Positions 11,801 to 20,031 of a stretch of 64,000 nt of DNA are shown here, in pieces. Below the pieces are notes generated by a model. That model was given only the letters and a program-made list of their open reading frames with translations, was not told where the DNA came from and searched no databases. Position 1 is the first letter of the stretch. Each line of letters opens with the position of its first letter. This DNA comes from Saccharothrix carnea (GTDB taxonomy: Bacteria > Actinomycetota > Actinomycetes > Mycobacteriales > Pseudonocardiaceae), in assembly GCF_003014735.1 (NCBI RefSeq), contig NZ_PYAX01000004.1, forward strand, positions 496,001 to 560,000. The letters run 5' to 3'. The position numbers and the translations under genes are program-made.

Positions 11801-14800
11801 CGGGTAGCGCCGGTGCTCGTGCCCGTCCCGCTCCTGCCGGAACAGCTCGCGGGCCACGTCGAGCCTGCTGCGGCCGTCGAGGTCCGTGCGGACCGGGACG
11901 GTGTTGAGGAACAGGCCCACCATCCGGTCGGCCTCCGGCAGGTCCGGCCTGCCGTGCGCGACGACGCCCGTGACCACGGTGTCGGCGCGGGAGAACAGGT
12001 GCAGGGTGAGGCAGTGCGCGGCCAGCACCAGCGACTTGACCGGCAGGGAGTGCTCGGCCGCGGTGGCGCGGACTTGGGCCAGCAGGTCCGCGGGCAGGTC
12101 CACCCGGTGGGACGCGAACCGCGGCTCCTCGACCGGCTCGTGCGCCCGGAACCCGTCCAGCGCCGTCATGGCCGCGCCGTCGAGCAGGTCCGCCCAGTAG
12201 CGCGCGGTTTCGGGCGAGGTCAGCGCACGGCGTTCCTCGCGCACCTGCCAGGCCGGTGACGGCGCGGCGGGCGGCGCGGGCTCGCCCCGGTAGAGCGTCA
12301 TCAGCTCGACGATGACGTTGGCCACGCTCCAGCCGTCGAGGATCGCGTGGTGGAAGCTGAGCACCAGGTCCAGCGCGTCGTCCCGGACGAACGCGGTGAA
12401 CAGGTGCAGCGGCGCCCGGTCGAGCTCGTAGCGGTGGAAGCGGCGCTGCTCGACGTGCCGGGAGATCACGTCCTCCGCGTCGGTGCGCCCGCGCAGGTCC
12501 ACGACCTCCAGCCCGCCGGTCACGTGCTCGTGCACCAGTTGCAGCGGCTCGGAGAAGCCCGCCAGGTCGAACGACGACCGCAGCGCGGGGTGCCGGGCCA
12601 GGACGGTGTCGAACGCCCGCCGCCACGCCCGCTCGTCCCACGCCACGGCGAACCGGTAGCGGAACACGTCGTGGTAGACCGAGGAGTCCGGGTGCCTGCT
12701 GGAGTGGAACAGCAGGCCCAGGCTGAGCCGGTTGACCGGGAACGCGTCCGCGAGACCCGAAAGCCTCGGGCGGTCCACTTCGGACACCAGCTCGAACGGC
12801 GCCAACCCGGCCTCCGGCGCGACCGCTGCCGACAGCTGGCCGGCCAGCTCGGCGACGGTGGGGTGGCGCATCAGGTCGGCCGGCTCGAACCGCAGGCCGC
12901 GGCGCTCGGCGCGGGCCCGCAGCCGCAGCAGGACGATCGAGTCGCCGCCCAGCGCGAAGTAGTTGTCGTGGACGCCGACCTCGGGCACGCCGAGCACGTC
13001 GGCCCACACCGCGGCCAGCTCCGCCTCGACGGCGGTGCGCGGCCTGCCGTCCCCCGGCGCGGCGACGACCTCCGGCAGCCGCTTGCGGTCCAGCTTCCCG
13101 TTGGGCGACAGGGGGATCGCGTCGATCCGCACGAAGAACGCCGGGATCAGGTGCTCCGGCACCGCCGTCGCCAGCCGTGCCCGCAGCCCGGTCGGGTCCA
13201 GCTCGTCGTCCGCCACGTAGTAGGCGACCAGGTGCGTGCCCAGGGCGTCGGAGTGCCGGTCGACCACCGTGGCCTCGCGCACACCCGGCAACGCGGCCAC
13301 GTGGTCGCGGACCTCGCCCGGCTCGACCCGGTTGCCGCGGATCTTCACCTGGTCGTCCACCCGGCCCAGGTACTCCAGCGTGCCATCGGCCAGCCACCGC
13401 GCCCGGTCACCCGTGCGGTACAGGCGGCCCTCGCCGGTCAGGTGGTCGTGGACGAACCGCTGCGCGGTCAGCTCCGGCCGGTTCAGGTAGCCGCGCGCCA
13501 CGCCGACACCGCCGATGTACAGCTCGCCGGGCGCGCCCGCGGGCTGCGGCCTGCCCGCGCGGTCCAGCACGTGCAGCTTGATGTTGTCGATGGGCTTGCC
13601 GATCGGGACGCGGGTCGGCGTGCCGGGCGGGCAGTCGTAGGCCGACACGTCGACCGCGGCCTCGGTCGGGCCGTACAGGTTGACCAGCCGGGCCCGGTCG
13701 CCGAACACCCGGTTGAACCGGGCGACCTGGGACGGCGGCAACGCCTCGCCGCTGCAGAACACCAGCCGCAGCGACGACGCCGCACGCCGGGCGTCCGGGT
13801 CCTCCTCCAGCAGCTCCAGCAGCGGCGCGAACATCGACGGCACGAAGTGGATCACCGTGACGCCGTCGCGCTCGACCGCGCGGAGCACCTCCCCCGGGTC
13901 CTTCTCCGCGCCGGGCGGCAGCAGCGACAGGCGGGCGCCGGTGAAACCCCACCAGAACAGCTCCCACACCGACACGTCGAACGACACCGGTGTCTTCTGC
14001 AGCAGCACGTCGTGCTCGCCGATGGGGTACCGGCGCTGCATCCACCACAGCCGGTTCACCACCGACCGGTGCTCCACCATCACGCCCTTGGGACGTCCGG
14101 TCGACCCGGACGTGTAGATCACGTAGGCCAGGTCTCCCGGCGCGGCCCGCGGCTCCAGCACCCCCGCCGGTGGCAGCTCGCCCACCCGCAGGGCCGTGAC
14201 GCCGGCCGGCTCCGCGGCGTCGCCCAGCAGGGCCACCTTCGCCCCGCTGTCCTCCAGCAGCAGCCTGATCCGCTCGGCCGGGTAAGCCGGGTCGACCGGC
14301 ACGTACGCACCGCCCGCCAGCTGCGCGCCCAGCACCGCGGGCAGCAGGTGCGGGCCGCGTTCGACCAGCACGGCCACCGTGTCGTCCCGGGTCACGCCTT
14401 GCGCCCGCAACGCCGCCGCGACCGCGTGCACCCGGGCGGCCAGCTCGGCGTAGGTGACCGTGCCGCCGTCCGGCTCGACCAGCGCGACCCGCCGCGGCGT
14501 CCGCTCGACCTGGCGGGCGAACAGCTCGGGCAGCGTCACGTCGTCGGGGAACGGCGCATCGGTGTCGTTGCGCGCGTGGACCAGGTCGTGCCGTTCCTGC
14601 TCCGACAACGGGTCCAGCTCGCCGACCGGCTCACCGGTGGTCGTGGCCAGCGCCCGGAAGTAGGCCTGGATGTGCCGTGCGGCGGCCTCGATCGGGAAGT
14701 CCTCGTCGAACACGTCCGTGGCGCACTCCAGGTCGACCCGCGGGTCCTCGCCGCGGTCGAACTCCGACACCCAGATCGCCAAGGCGTCCTGGTCGTGGGC

Positions 14801-15832
14801 GTGGGTCTGCGCCACGGTCTCGTAGGTGATGCCCGGCATCGGCGTCGCGGTCGGTTTGCCCAGGTAGGCGACCGTGGTGTCGAACAGCGGCCCGCGCAGG
14901 TCGCCCAGCGGCAGCCGTTGGTGCTTCAACAGCTCCCTGGTGTCCTGCCGCACCCGCGACAGCAGCTCGTCCGCGGTCAGCCCGGCCCGGGTGTCCACGC
15001 GCATCGGCAGCGTGTTCGCGAACTGGCCCACGGTCTGCTTGGCCACGCCGCCCGAGCGGTTGAGCACGGGCACGCCGAGCACCACCTCGTCGACCTGGTG
15101 CACCTTCGCCAGGTACAGCGCGACCGCGGCGGAGAACACCACGAACGGCGACTCGCCGCGGTCGCGGACGGCGTTGACCAGGGACCGCTCCAGCGGGAAC
15201 GAGTACCGCCGGGTGCGCCTGCGACCGCGCGGGCTGCGGCGGGTGAACAGCACCGGTTCCACGCCCGCCAGTGCCCGCTCGAAGAACGCCCGGTCCTCCT
15301 CGTGCCGCGCGGACCCCTCGTAGGTGTCCGCGCCGGTCAGCTCGGCGAACGACGGCGCGGCCACCTCCTCCCCCAGGTACGCCGCGCGGACCCGCGCCGA
15401 GAACAGTTGCAGGCCCCACGCGTCACAGATGACGTGGTGCGTCCGGACATAGGCGTACACGCTCTCGCCCGCGTTCAGCAGGACCAGATCCACCAGCCGG
15501 TCACCGGCCAGGTCGTACGTGGTCGAAAATTCATCCCGGAGCCATCGGTCGACTTCGGATTCCCGCTCCAACCGCACCCGCCTGACCGTGAATTCCGCGT
15601 CGTCGGCGAGCCACTGGTACGGCATCCCGTCTTCTTCGGAAAAACGAAGGCGAAATGCGTCGGTCCGCCGCGCGGCCTCGGCCATGGCCTGGGCCAGGCG
15701 GTCCTCGTCCACGTCACCGCGGTACCGGTCATAAATGAAGACGGTGTACTGGTCCAGCTCCGGAAATTGAGCCCCAGCCACCCAGATGTCCCGCTGGTAA
15801 GGCGACAGTCGAATACGAGCAGTACTACGCAC
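8807..15832 (-). CDS. bimodular nonribosomal peptide synthetase, C-A(Ser)-T-C-A(Pro-like)-T-TE
   Basis: The 2,341-residue enzyme has, in order, C1 (HHVICDAW near 135), A1 (YTSGSTGRPKG near 574), T1 (LGGDS near 962), C2 (HHAILDG near 1162), A2 (FTSGSTGRPKG near 1613), T2 (GGTS near 2007) and a thioesterase (GWSFGG near 2137, late GDHLVLM His). My reading of the A1 pocket gives DVWHFSLVDK, the classic serine code. The A2 pocket reads DMQVVSQQV, which follows the framework of proline domains (FDxSFQEIFST, NxYGPxETH) with substitutions. C1 at the very N-terminus implies acylation of Ser by an acyl starter. An acyl-Ser-Pro product is the expected precursor for pyrrolizidine alkaloids (PxaA, LgnB type). 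It is the first biosynthetic gene after the regulator and is coupled to the FAD monooxygenase. Confidence 0.96.
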   Translation of the reverse strand: MRSTARIRLSPYQRDIWVAGAQFPELDQYTVFIYDRYRGDVDEDRLAQAMAEAARRTDAFRLRFSEEDGMPYQWLADDAEFTVRRVRLERESEVDRWLRDEFSTTYDLAGDRLVDLVLLNAGESVYAYVRTHHVICDAWGLQLFSARVRAAYLGEEVAAPSFAELTGADTYEGSARHEEDRAFFERALAGVEPVLFTRRSPRGRRRTRRYSFPLERSLVNAVRDRGESPFVVFSAAVALYLAKVHQVDEVVLGVPVLNRSGGVAKQTVGQFANTLPMRVDTRAGLTADELLSRVRQDTRELLKHQRLPLGDLRGPLFDTTVAYLGKPTATPMPGITYETVAQTHAHDQDALAIWVSEFDRGEDPRVDLECATDVFDEDFPIEAAARHIQAYFRALATTTGEPVGELDPLSEQERHDLVHARNDTDAPFPDDVTLPELFARQVERTPRRVALVEPDGGTVTYAELAARVHAVAAALRAQGVTRDDTVAVLVERGPHLLPAVLGAQLAGGAYVPVDPAYPAERIRLLLEDSGAKVALLGDAAEPAGVTALRVGELPPAGVLEPRAAPGDLAYVIYTSGSTGRPKGVMVEHRSVVNRLWWMQRRYPIGEHDVLLQKTPVSFDVSVWELFWWGFTGARLSLLPPGAEKDPGEVLRAVERDGVTVIHFVPSMFAPLLELLEEDPDARRAASSLRLVFCSGEALPPSQVARFNRVFGDRARLVNLYGPTEAAVDVSAYDCPPGTPTRVPIGKPIDNIKLHVLDRAGRPQPAGAPGELYIGGVGVARGYLNRPELTAQRFVHDHLTGEGRLYRTGDRARWLADGTLEYLGRVDDQVKIRGNRVEPGEVRDHVAALPGVREATVVDRHSDALGTHLVAYYVADDELDPTGLRARLATAVPEHLIPAFFVRIDAIPLSPNGKLDRKRLPEVVAAPGDGRPRTAVEAELAAVWADVLGVPEVGVHDNYFALGGDSIVLLRLRARAERRGLRFEPADLMRHPTVAELAGQLSAAVAPEAGLAPFELVSEVDRPRLSGLADAFPVNRLSLGLLFHSSRHPDSSVYHDVFRYRFAVAWDERAWRRAFDTVLARHPALRSSFDLAGFSEPLQLVHEHVTGGLEVVDLRGRTDAEDVISRHVEQRRFHRYELDRAPLHLFTAFVRDDALDLVLSFHHAILDGWSVANVIVELMTLYRGEPAPPAAPSPAWQVREERRALTSPETARYWADLLDGAAMTALDGFRAHEPVEEPRFASHRVDLPADLLAQVRATAAEHSLPVKSLVLAAHCLTLHLFSRADTVVTGVVAHGRPDLPEADRMVGLFLNTVPVRTDLDGRSRLDVARELFRQERDGHEHRRYPLSAIQQAHGGVLQTAFNYVDLHVLEPLRELADLRVWEETNFSLFVNVIADPVGDGTFLRVDTDGRTVTRDQAALIAETYVGVLRELVADPHGSGFAFLAPRRDVVPHPEPLVDVVTRFARQARATPDALAVTFGDEHAWTYRELDRVSRSVATRLLRGGAEPGATIGVALNRSPEMIAVVWGVLRAGLVCVPLDVSYPAHRLALILDTARPHRVIAHPEHAHVAQDDGIVIPVADVTAESGAGDDPAKHVELPTPDLDDLALLLFTSGSTGRPKGVELTHRMWAGYTQWQLRVPSGEPGLRTLQFAPLSFDMSFQEIFSTHCGGGELRLVTDETRLDPLALLRLLDRYEVQRVLLPAVAFQRLAEASNAVGVRPRALRVVVSSGEQMRITEEVRAFAAAVPGVMLENQYGPTETHQVTYHTLTGDPARFPDLPPIGRPLDGVEVQVLDPDLEPVPVGVTGEVFLGGDCLARGYHRAPDLTRERFLPHPWRDGARLYRTGDLGRSLPDGTVIWLGRADTQVKVRGFRIEPAEVELAIMRQAGRHPGLRGVAVVARRRPDGDAFLAAFLTGEVDGVDLADLAGSLRAELPEYMVPSHFGWLDAFPLTPSGKRDDAALREIPLARNDSAERVPPRDEYERNLAEVFTELLDVSDIGVHDDFFTHGGTSLTAMRLVVTIEKRYGVGVPLAALVETPTVAGLAERLRVKSAVAEFDPLVPIRRDGDRPPLFLVHPLGGHVLCYLPIARHLPPDQPVYALQAAGSDQGSTPARSIEEMAASYLAAIRRVRPEGPYVLGGWSFGGFVAYEIARVLRAEDPDAVSELVLLDSITMRRDHDVTVGDDALMEFFYWELVWFERSLDAVEPLPAEFSEDEKLDRVLDRAMGAGVLPWGTSRATVKRLYELFRANWRALLDYRPPVTDLDVTLLKADGPLPDSLKPMHHAAGTLHDDPANGWQHWTTGRLDVVDVPGDHLVLMEEPHVAGVADAITTLLSPNRAEGTAP

Positions 15833-15902
15833 CGAGCCCCCAGTGTTGCTGCACCGAACCTGATCCGTGATTCGCGCCGGCTAGCGGGGAAACCGTATCA
15901 AG

Positions 15903-15925
15903 GTCCCTGTCGTGATTCCAGGGAC
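15903..15925. promoter_or_regulatory. inverted repeat in the NRPS upstream region
   Basis: GTCCCTG and CAGGGAC form a perfect 7-bp inverted repeat separated by 9 bp, 71-93 bp upstream of the NRPS start. It could be a regulator-binding site or an RNA hairpin in the leader. No binding protein can be assigned from sequence alone. Confidence 0.4.
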
Positions 15926-15930
15926 GACGT

Positions 15931-15962
15931 TTGTCACTTGGCACAATTGTCACCGAGGACAA
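15931..15962. promoter_or_regulatory. tandem 16-bp operator-like repeats upstream of the NRPS gene
   Basis: Two adjacent copies, TTGTCACTTGGCACAA and TTGTCACCGAGGACAA, share TTGTCAC at one end and ACAA at the other, each with TTGT/ACAA dyad arms. They lie head to tail in the short gap between the PucR-type regulator and the NRPS gene, both on the minus strand. This looks like a pair of binding sites for a cluster regulator, possibly the adjacent one. Confidence 0.45.
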
Positions 15963-15978
15963 ATTCCCCGGCGCGAGG

Positions 15979-16707
15979 TCAGTGCTGCGGCGCGAGCCGG
16001 CGGTGCGTGCGGCTGATCAACGCGGCGAGCAGCTTCCCGGCACCGGACACCGTCTGCGGGTGCAGGCCGGTCAGCGCCGCGATGCGGCGCAGCCGGTAGT
16101 CCACCGTGCGCGGGTGCACGGTCAGGTGCCGGGCCACCCGCTGCCGGTCCCGGTCGAACGCCAGGTACAGGTAGAGCGTGTGGATGAACTCCTGGTGGTC
16201 GGCCAGCGGGTCGAGCAGGGCCGTCATGGTGGAGCTCAGCTCGCCGTTGGCGAGCATCGCCTCCTCCAGCGGGTGCGCGTCCACGCTCGTCGGGCTGGCG
16301 GCCAGCGCCAGGCTCGCGTAGGTGGCGGCCCGCCGCGCCTCGGCCACCAGCTCGTCCCGCTCCGCGCCCCGGCCGACCCGGGAGACGCCCATGGGCAGGT
16401 TGGCGAACAGCTTCTCCAGTCGGCGCACCAGGCGTTCCTGCTCGGCGCGGACGGTGCGGGTCGACGTGCCGGAGACCAGCGCGGTGACGCAGCCCGACGT
16501 CACCACGTGACCCGTGCAGCGGTCCAGCACGTCGGCGCAGACCTGCCGGTGCCGGTCCGGACCGTCCGCGCAGGTGGTGAAGTCGACCGCGACGGCCGCC
16601 AGGTGGGACGGCTCGACCGGCGCGTCCCCGTCGAGGCGCACGTGGCCCCGGTGGTCTTGGGTCGGGATGAGCGGAACGGGGTGCGATAACTCCGGTTGCG
16701 GTGCCAT
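15979..16707 (-). CDS. PucR-type helix-turn-helix transcriptional regulator of the cluster
   Basis: The 242-residue protein ends in a PucR C-terminal HTH: LYLAFDRDRQRVARHLTVHP followed by RTVDYRLRRIAALTGL, near residues 180-220. The N-terminal part is a diverged GGDEF-like or sensing region without a recognised ligand site. The ATG at 16707 is chosen because GGGGGAAG lies at the right distance upstream; an upstream in-frame ATG at 16740 lacks this. The gene is 146 bp upstream of the NRPS gene on the same strand and is the obvious candidate for pathway control. Activator or repressor action cannot be told. Confidence 0.87.
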   Translation of the reverse strand: MAPQPELSHPVPLIPTQDHRGHVRLDGDAPVEPSHLAAVAVDFTTCADGPDRHRQVCADVLDRCTGHVVTSGCVTALVSGTSTRTVRAEQERLVRRLEKLFANLPMGVSRVGRGAERDELVAEARRAATYASLALAASPTSVDAHPLEEAMLANGELSSTMTALLDPLADHQEFIHTLYLYLAFDRDRQRVARHLTVHPRTVDYRLRRIAALTGLHPQTVSGAGKLLAALISRTHRRLAPQH

Positions 16708-16895
16708 GAACACTTCCCCCAGGGTTCTGCGACGATGCACGGCTCGTCACGGTCGGTGACGAGCCTGGTACACGGCTTCGAGTCAACCAACCGCCACATG
16801 AGCGTGCACCCGTCCAGACGGACCAATAGGGAACGCGCGGCACCGACATCCGGGCTAAGGGCCGGCGCGGTCGTTCGGCGTCATCCGGGGAACGG

Positions 16896-17882
16896 TCAGC
16901 CCGAACGGCGGGCGACGAACGTCGTGGGCAGCACCACCGGCTCACGCGTCGGCGCCGCGCCTTCCAGCCGGGACAGCAGCAGCCGTGCGGCGGCCTCGCC
17001 CATCTCCCTCATCGGCTGGCGCACGGTCGTCAACTCCGCGTGCGCGGCGATGGGTATGTCGTCGAACCCGACCACCGCGACGTCGTCGGGCACCTTGCGC
17101 CCGGTCGCGCCCAACGCCCGGATCACGCCCAGCGCGGACAGGTCGTTGTGCGCGAACACCGCGTCGAAGCGCAACCCGGTGGCCAACAGCTTCTCCGTCG
17201 CCACGGCGCCGCGATCGGTCCCGAAGTCACCTTCCACGACCAGGCGCGGGTCCACGTGCACCCCCGCGTCGCCGAGCGCGTCGAGGAACCCGTCCAACCG
17301 CTCCCGCACGCACCCGAAGTTCGCCGGCCCGGTCACCACCGCGAACCCGGTGCGCCCGGCCGCCACCAAGTGCTGCGCCGCCGCCTGCGCGCCCTCGCGG
17401 TTCGTCGTGCACACGGACGGGAACCCGGGCCGACTGCCGCGGTCGTCGATCATCACGACCGGCAGCCCCTGGTCGTGCAGCGTCTCGATGTAGCTCAACG
17501 TGTCCGGTGGCTCTATCACCAGCAGCCCGTCGAACGCCTTCGCCGACACGTGGCTGGCGAACTGCGCCAACGACTCCGCGCCCCGGTTCACCGTGTAGAG
17601 CAGCAGGCCGTAGCCCTCGGCCTCCAGCTCGTCCACCGCGCCCTGCACCACCTCGCCGGTCCACGGCCAGGTCAACGAGGGCACCAGCATCCCCACGGTC
17701 CGCGCCCGACCACGGGCGAGCCCCACCGCGCGGGCACTGGGCACGTACCCGACGTCCGCGATCACCTGCCGCACCCGCGCCGCGGTCGCCGCGTCGACGT
17801 CGGGTTTGCCGTTGAGGACCCGGGACACGGTCGCCTTGCTCACCTGGGCGCGTTGGGCGACTTCGGCAATCGTGACACGCAC
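16896..17882 (-). CDS. LacI-family transcriptional regulator
   Basis: The 328-residue protein has a LacI-type HTH at the N-terminus (VTIAEVAQRAQVSKATVSRV) with hinge helix around SARAVGLARGR, then a periplasmic-binding-protein-like effector domain (TVGMLVPSLTWPW to the C-terminus). Such regulators usually bind a sugar. The GTG at 17882 is chosen because GAGGAG precedes it by 6 bp and the HTH follows at once; a longer frame upstream adds unlikely sequence that covers the operator. No sugar genes adjoin it, so its targets lie elsewhere, apart from probable autoregulation through the sites just upstream. Confidence 0.93.
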   Translation of the reverse strand: MRVTIAEVAQRAQVSKATVSRVLNGKPDVDAATAARVRQVIADVGYVPSARAVGLARGRARTVGMLVPSLTWPWTGEVVQGAVDELEAEGYGLLLYTVNRGAESLAQFASHVSAKAFDGLLVIEPPDTLSYIETLHDQGLPVVMIDDRGSRPGFPSVCTTNREGAQAAAQHLVAAGRTGFAVVTGPANFGCVRERLDGFLDALGDAGVHVDPRLVVEGDFGTDRGAVATEKLLATGLRFDAVFAHNDLSALGVIRALGATGRKVPDDVAVVGFDDIPIAAHAELTTVRQPMREMGEAAARLLLSRLEGAAPTREPVVLPTTFVARRSG

Positions 17883-17912
17883 GGTCCACTCCTCAGCGGT
17901 CGACGGCGACCC

Positions 17913-17936
17913 GGAACCGGTACCGAAACCGGTTAC
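17913..17936. promoter_or_regulatory. tandem LacI-type operators upstream of the LacI regulator
   Basis: GGAACCGGTACC and GAAACCGGTTAC lie head to tail with 12-bp spacing, each centred on the ACCGGT core with a central CpG that is typical of LacI-family operators. They are 31-54 bp upstream of the regulator's GTG, where they could repress its own promoter. Confidence 0.6.
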
Positions 17937-18059
17937 GGACACGCAGTCAACCCTCACGCACACGCAGCGTCAAGAGTGGATCGACCGCCGAAGGCCCGGC
18001 CCGGCCCGGTGCCACCGGTCAGGACGCACCCGTTCAGGCGTCACGCGCCCGACCCGACG

Positions 18060-18296
18060 TCAGGCGAGCACCGCACGCCCCGCGGGCGTCAGCTCGGCGG
18101 GCACCCACACGCCGGGCGTCTCCTGCTGCGCCGGACGGAGCAACCCCGCGTGCGCCAGCTCCCGCGCCGCGACCTGGTCACTGCACAGCAACCCGTCGAC
18201 CTTCAGGTCCGGCTCGCTGCTCCGCGTCACCTCGGCCCGCCCCGCCGCGATCGCGCGCAGCAGTGCCCGTGCCCGGTGGTTCAACTCGTCATCCAT
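18060..18296 (-). CDS. small hypothetical protein (78 aa)
   Basis: The frame runs from ATG at 18296 to a stop at 18060 and has normal actinobacterial codon use. The protein is mostly helical, with no signal peptide, membrane segment or Cys pair. DLKVDGLLCSDQVAARELAHAGLLRP followed by a proline-rich turn and LTPAGRAVLA looks like a small winged-helix or MarR-like half domain, but the match is too short for a call. It is convergent with the LacI gene side and divergent from the MOSC gene. No function is assigned. Confidence 0.6.
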   Translation of the reverse strand: MDDELNHRARALLRAIAAGRAEVTRSSEPDLKVDGLLCSDQVAARELAHAGLLRPAQQETPGVWVPAELTPAGRAVLA

Positions 18297-18381
18297 GATC
18301 TTTCACCGTCGTCCCCAGTAAGGTGTGCACTACTCATATCGCCGCGGCGGCCGAAAGTCTTACTTCGGTAGGGTCGGTCCC

Positions 18382-18921
18382 ATGGGGACGATCGCGGCCG
18401 TGAGCCGGAGCGGGGAGTACACGTTCACCAAGCCCAACCAGGACTCGATCACCCTCCTGGCCGGGCTCGGCGTCGAGGGCGACGTGCACCGGGGCGTCAC
18501 GGTCAAGCACCGGTCACGCGTCAAACGCGACCCCACGCAGCCCAACCTGCGCCAGGTGCACCTCATGCACGCCGAGCTGCACGACGAGCTGAACGCCTCC
18601 GGTTTCCGGGTCGCGCCCGGCCAACTCGGCGAGAACGTCACCACGCGCGGCGTCGACCTGCTGGGGCTCCCGACCGGGACCCGCCTGCACCTGGGCCCGC
18701 GGGCCGTGGTCGAGGTGACCGGGTTGCGCAACCCGTGCCCGCAGATCGAGGCTTTCCAGGAAGGTCTGCTCAAAGAGGTCGTCGGGCGCGACGAGCACGG
18801 CAACATCGTCCGCAAGGCGGGCATCATGTCGATCGTCCTCGTGGGCGGCGAGATCCGGCCCGGCGACGGGATCCGCGTCGAGCTGCCCGCCGAACCCCAC
18901 ACCCCGCTCGTCCCGGTGTAG
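18382..18921 (+). CDS. MOSC domain-containing protein
   Basis: The 179-residue protein matches stand-alone MOSC domains, which are relatives of the molybdenum cofactor sulfurase C-terminus and of YiiM/YuaD proteins. It shows the early GVEGDVH motif, the PGQLGENVTTRG segment and the conserved Cys at about 119 in RNPCPQIE, the residue thought to carry sulfur or contact the cofactor. The ATG at 18382 is preferred; a longer frame from 18325 adds a basic, unlikely leader. It is transcribed away from the small gene at 18060-18296. A role in molybdo-enzyme reduction of N-hydroxylated compounds is known for relatives; the substrate here is unknown. Confidence 0.9.
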   Translation: MGTIAAVSRSGEYTFTKPNQDSITLLAGLGVEGDVHRGVTVKHRSRVKRDPTQPNLRQVHLMHAELHDELNASGFRVAPGQLGENVTTRGVDLLGLPTGTRLHLGPRAVVEVTGLRNPCPQIEAFQEGLLKEVVGRDEHGNIVRKAGIMSIVLVGGEIRPGDGIRVELPAEPHTPLVPV

Positions 18922-18969
18922 GGCGAAAACGGGTCGACTCCGCGCGCCGGAACCCGAATCATCTCCGGC

Positions 18970-20031
18970 GTGCGAAGCGCTGTGGCCGTGACACCCGTGC
19001 AGCTCCCCGAGGTGCTGCTGCACGTCGCTGTCGTGCGCCCGGTGTTCCTGTGGGGCGCGCCGGGCATCGGCAAGTCGTCGCTGGTGCGCGAGTTCGCCGA
19101 CTCCCTCGGCCTGGAGTGCGTGACGCTGCTCGGCACCCAGCTCGCGCCCGAGGACCTGATCGGCGTGCCCGAGCTCGTCGACGGCCGGTCGCGGTTCGCG
19201 CCGCCCGAGTCGATCGCCCGCGACGAGCCGTACTGCCTGTTCCTGGACGAGCTGAACGCCTCCTCCCCCGAGGTGCAGAAGGCGTTCTACTCGCTGATCC
19301 TGGACCGCCGCATCGGCACCTACGAGCTGCCCGAGGGCTCGGTGGTGATCGGCGCGGGCAACCGCGCCACCGACAACGCCCTGGCCCGCCCGATGGCCTC
19401 CGCGCTGGTGAACCGCATGGTGCACGTCCACCTGACGGCGTCGCCGAAGGACTGGCTGGCGTGGGCTGCGGGCGCCGGCATCCACCGGTGGGTGCTGGAC
19501 TACCTGACCCAGCGGCCCGATCACCTGTGGAGCGCGCCGCCGAAGGTGGAGGAGCCGTTCTCCACGCCGCGCGGCTGGCACATGCTGTCCGACGCGCTGC
19601 ACTCGTACGGCGACGACGTCACCGACGACGTGCTGGCCGTGCTGGCGTTCGGCACGCTCACGTCGTCGCACGCGTCGATGTTCAAGGCGTACGTCAAGAC
19701 CGTGCGGCACGCGTACGGCCTGGATGCGGTGCTGCGCGGTGACGCCCGGTGGCCGCACGCGCCGGAGGACCGGGACCTGCTGTACTTCCTGGCCGAGGCG
19801 TTCCGGGCGCGGCTGGTGAAGGAGCTGCCCGCCGACAAGGCGCACGCGCCCGCCGCGGGCAAGGTGTTGGCGCACCGGGGCAAGGCGCTGCTCGTGGAGC
19901 TGGCCGAGCTGTCGCTGGAGATCGCGCAGGTGGTGATCGCCGCCGACGAGCACGGCAACTCGGTGCTGCCCGCGTGGTTCCTGGTCGAGGTGACCCGTGA
20001 CCTCCCGCGCCTGGTCGCGGCACGCGCGTGA
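18970..20031 (+). CDS. MoxR-type AAA+ ATPase
   Basis: The 353-residue protein has a Walker A GAPGIGKSS at about 29-37, Walker B LFLDE at about 90-94 and a sensor-1 GAGNRATD at about 128-135. This pattern is that of the MoxR-like AAA+ family, which act as chaperones on partner proteins with a VWA domain. The next gene overlaps by 4 bp and encodes exactly such a partner. The GTG start at 18970 is used; further GTG codons follow closely. The pair probably assembles or remodels a metal- or cofactor-containing target, which is not identified here. Confidence 0.92.
   Translation: MRSAVAVTPVQLPEVLLHVAVVRPVFLWGAPGIGKSSLVREFADSLGLECVTLLGTQLAPEDLIGVPELVDGRSRFAPPESIARDEPYCLFLDELNASSPEVQKAFYSLILDRRIGTYELPEGSVVIGAGNRATDNALARPMASALVNRMVHVHLTASPKDWLAWAAGAGIHRWVLDYLTQRPDHLWSAPPKVEEPFSTPRGWHMLSDALHSYGDDVTDDVLAVLAFGTLTSSHASMFKAYVKTVRHAYGLDAVLRGDARWPHAPEDRDLLYFLAEAFRARLVKELPADKAHAPAAGKVLAHRGKALLVELAELSLEIAQVVIAADEHGNSVLPAWFLVEVTRDLPRLVAARA

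Noticed and set aside
12347..16099. A 1,250-codon open frame on the plus strand
   Set aside because: It is antisense to the NRPS gene, rich in Arg/His/Gly/Gln with no domain, and is a by-product of high GC codon bias.
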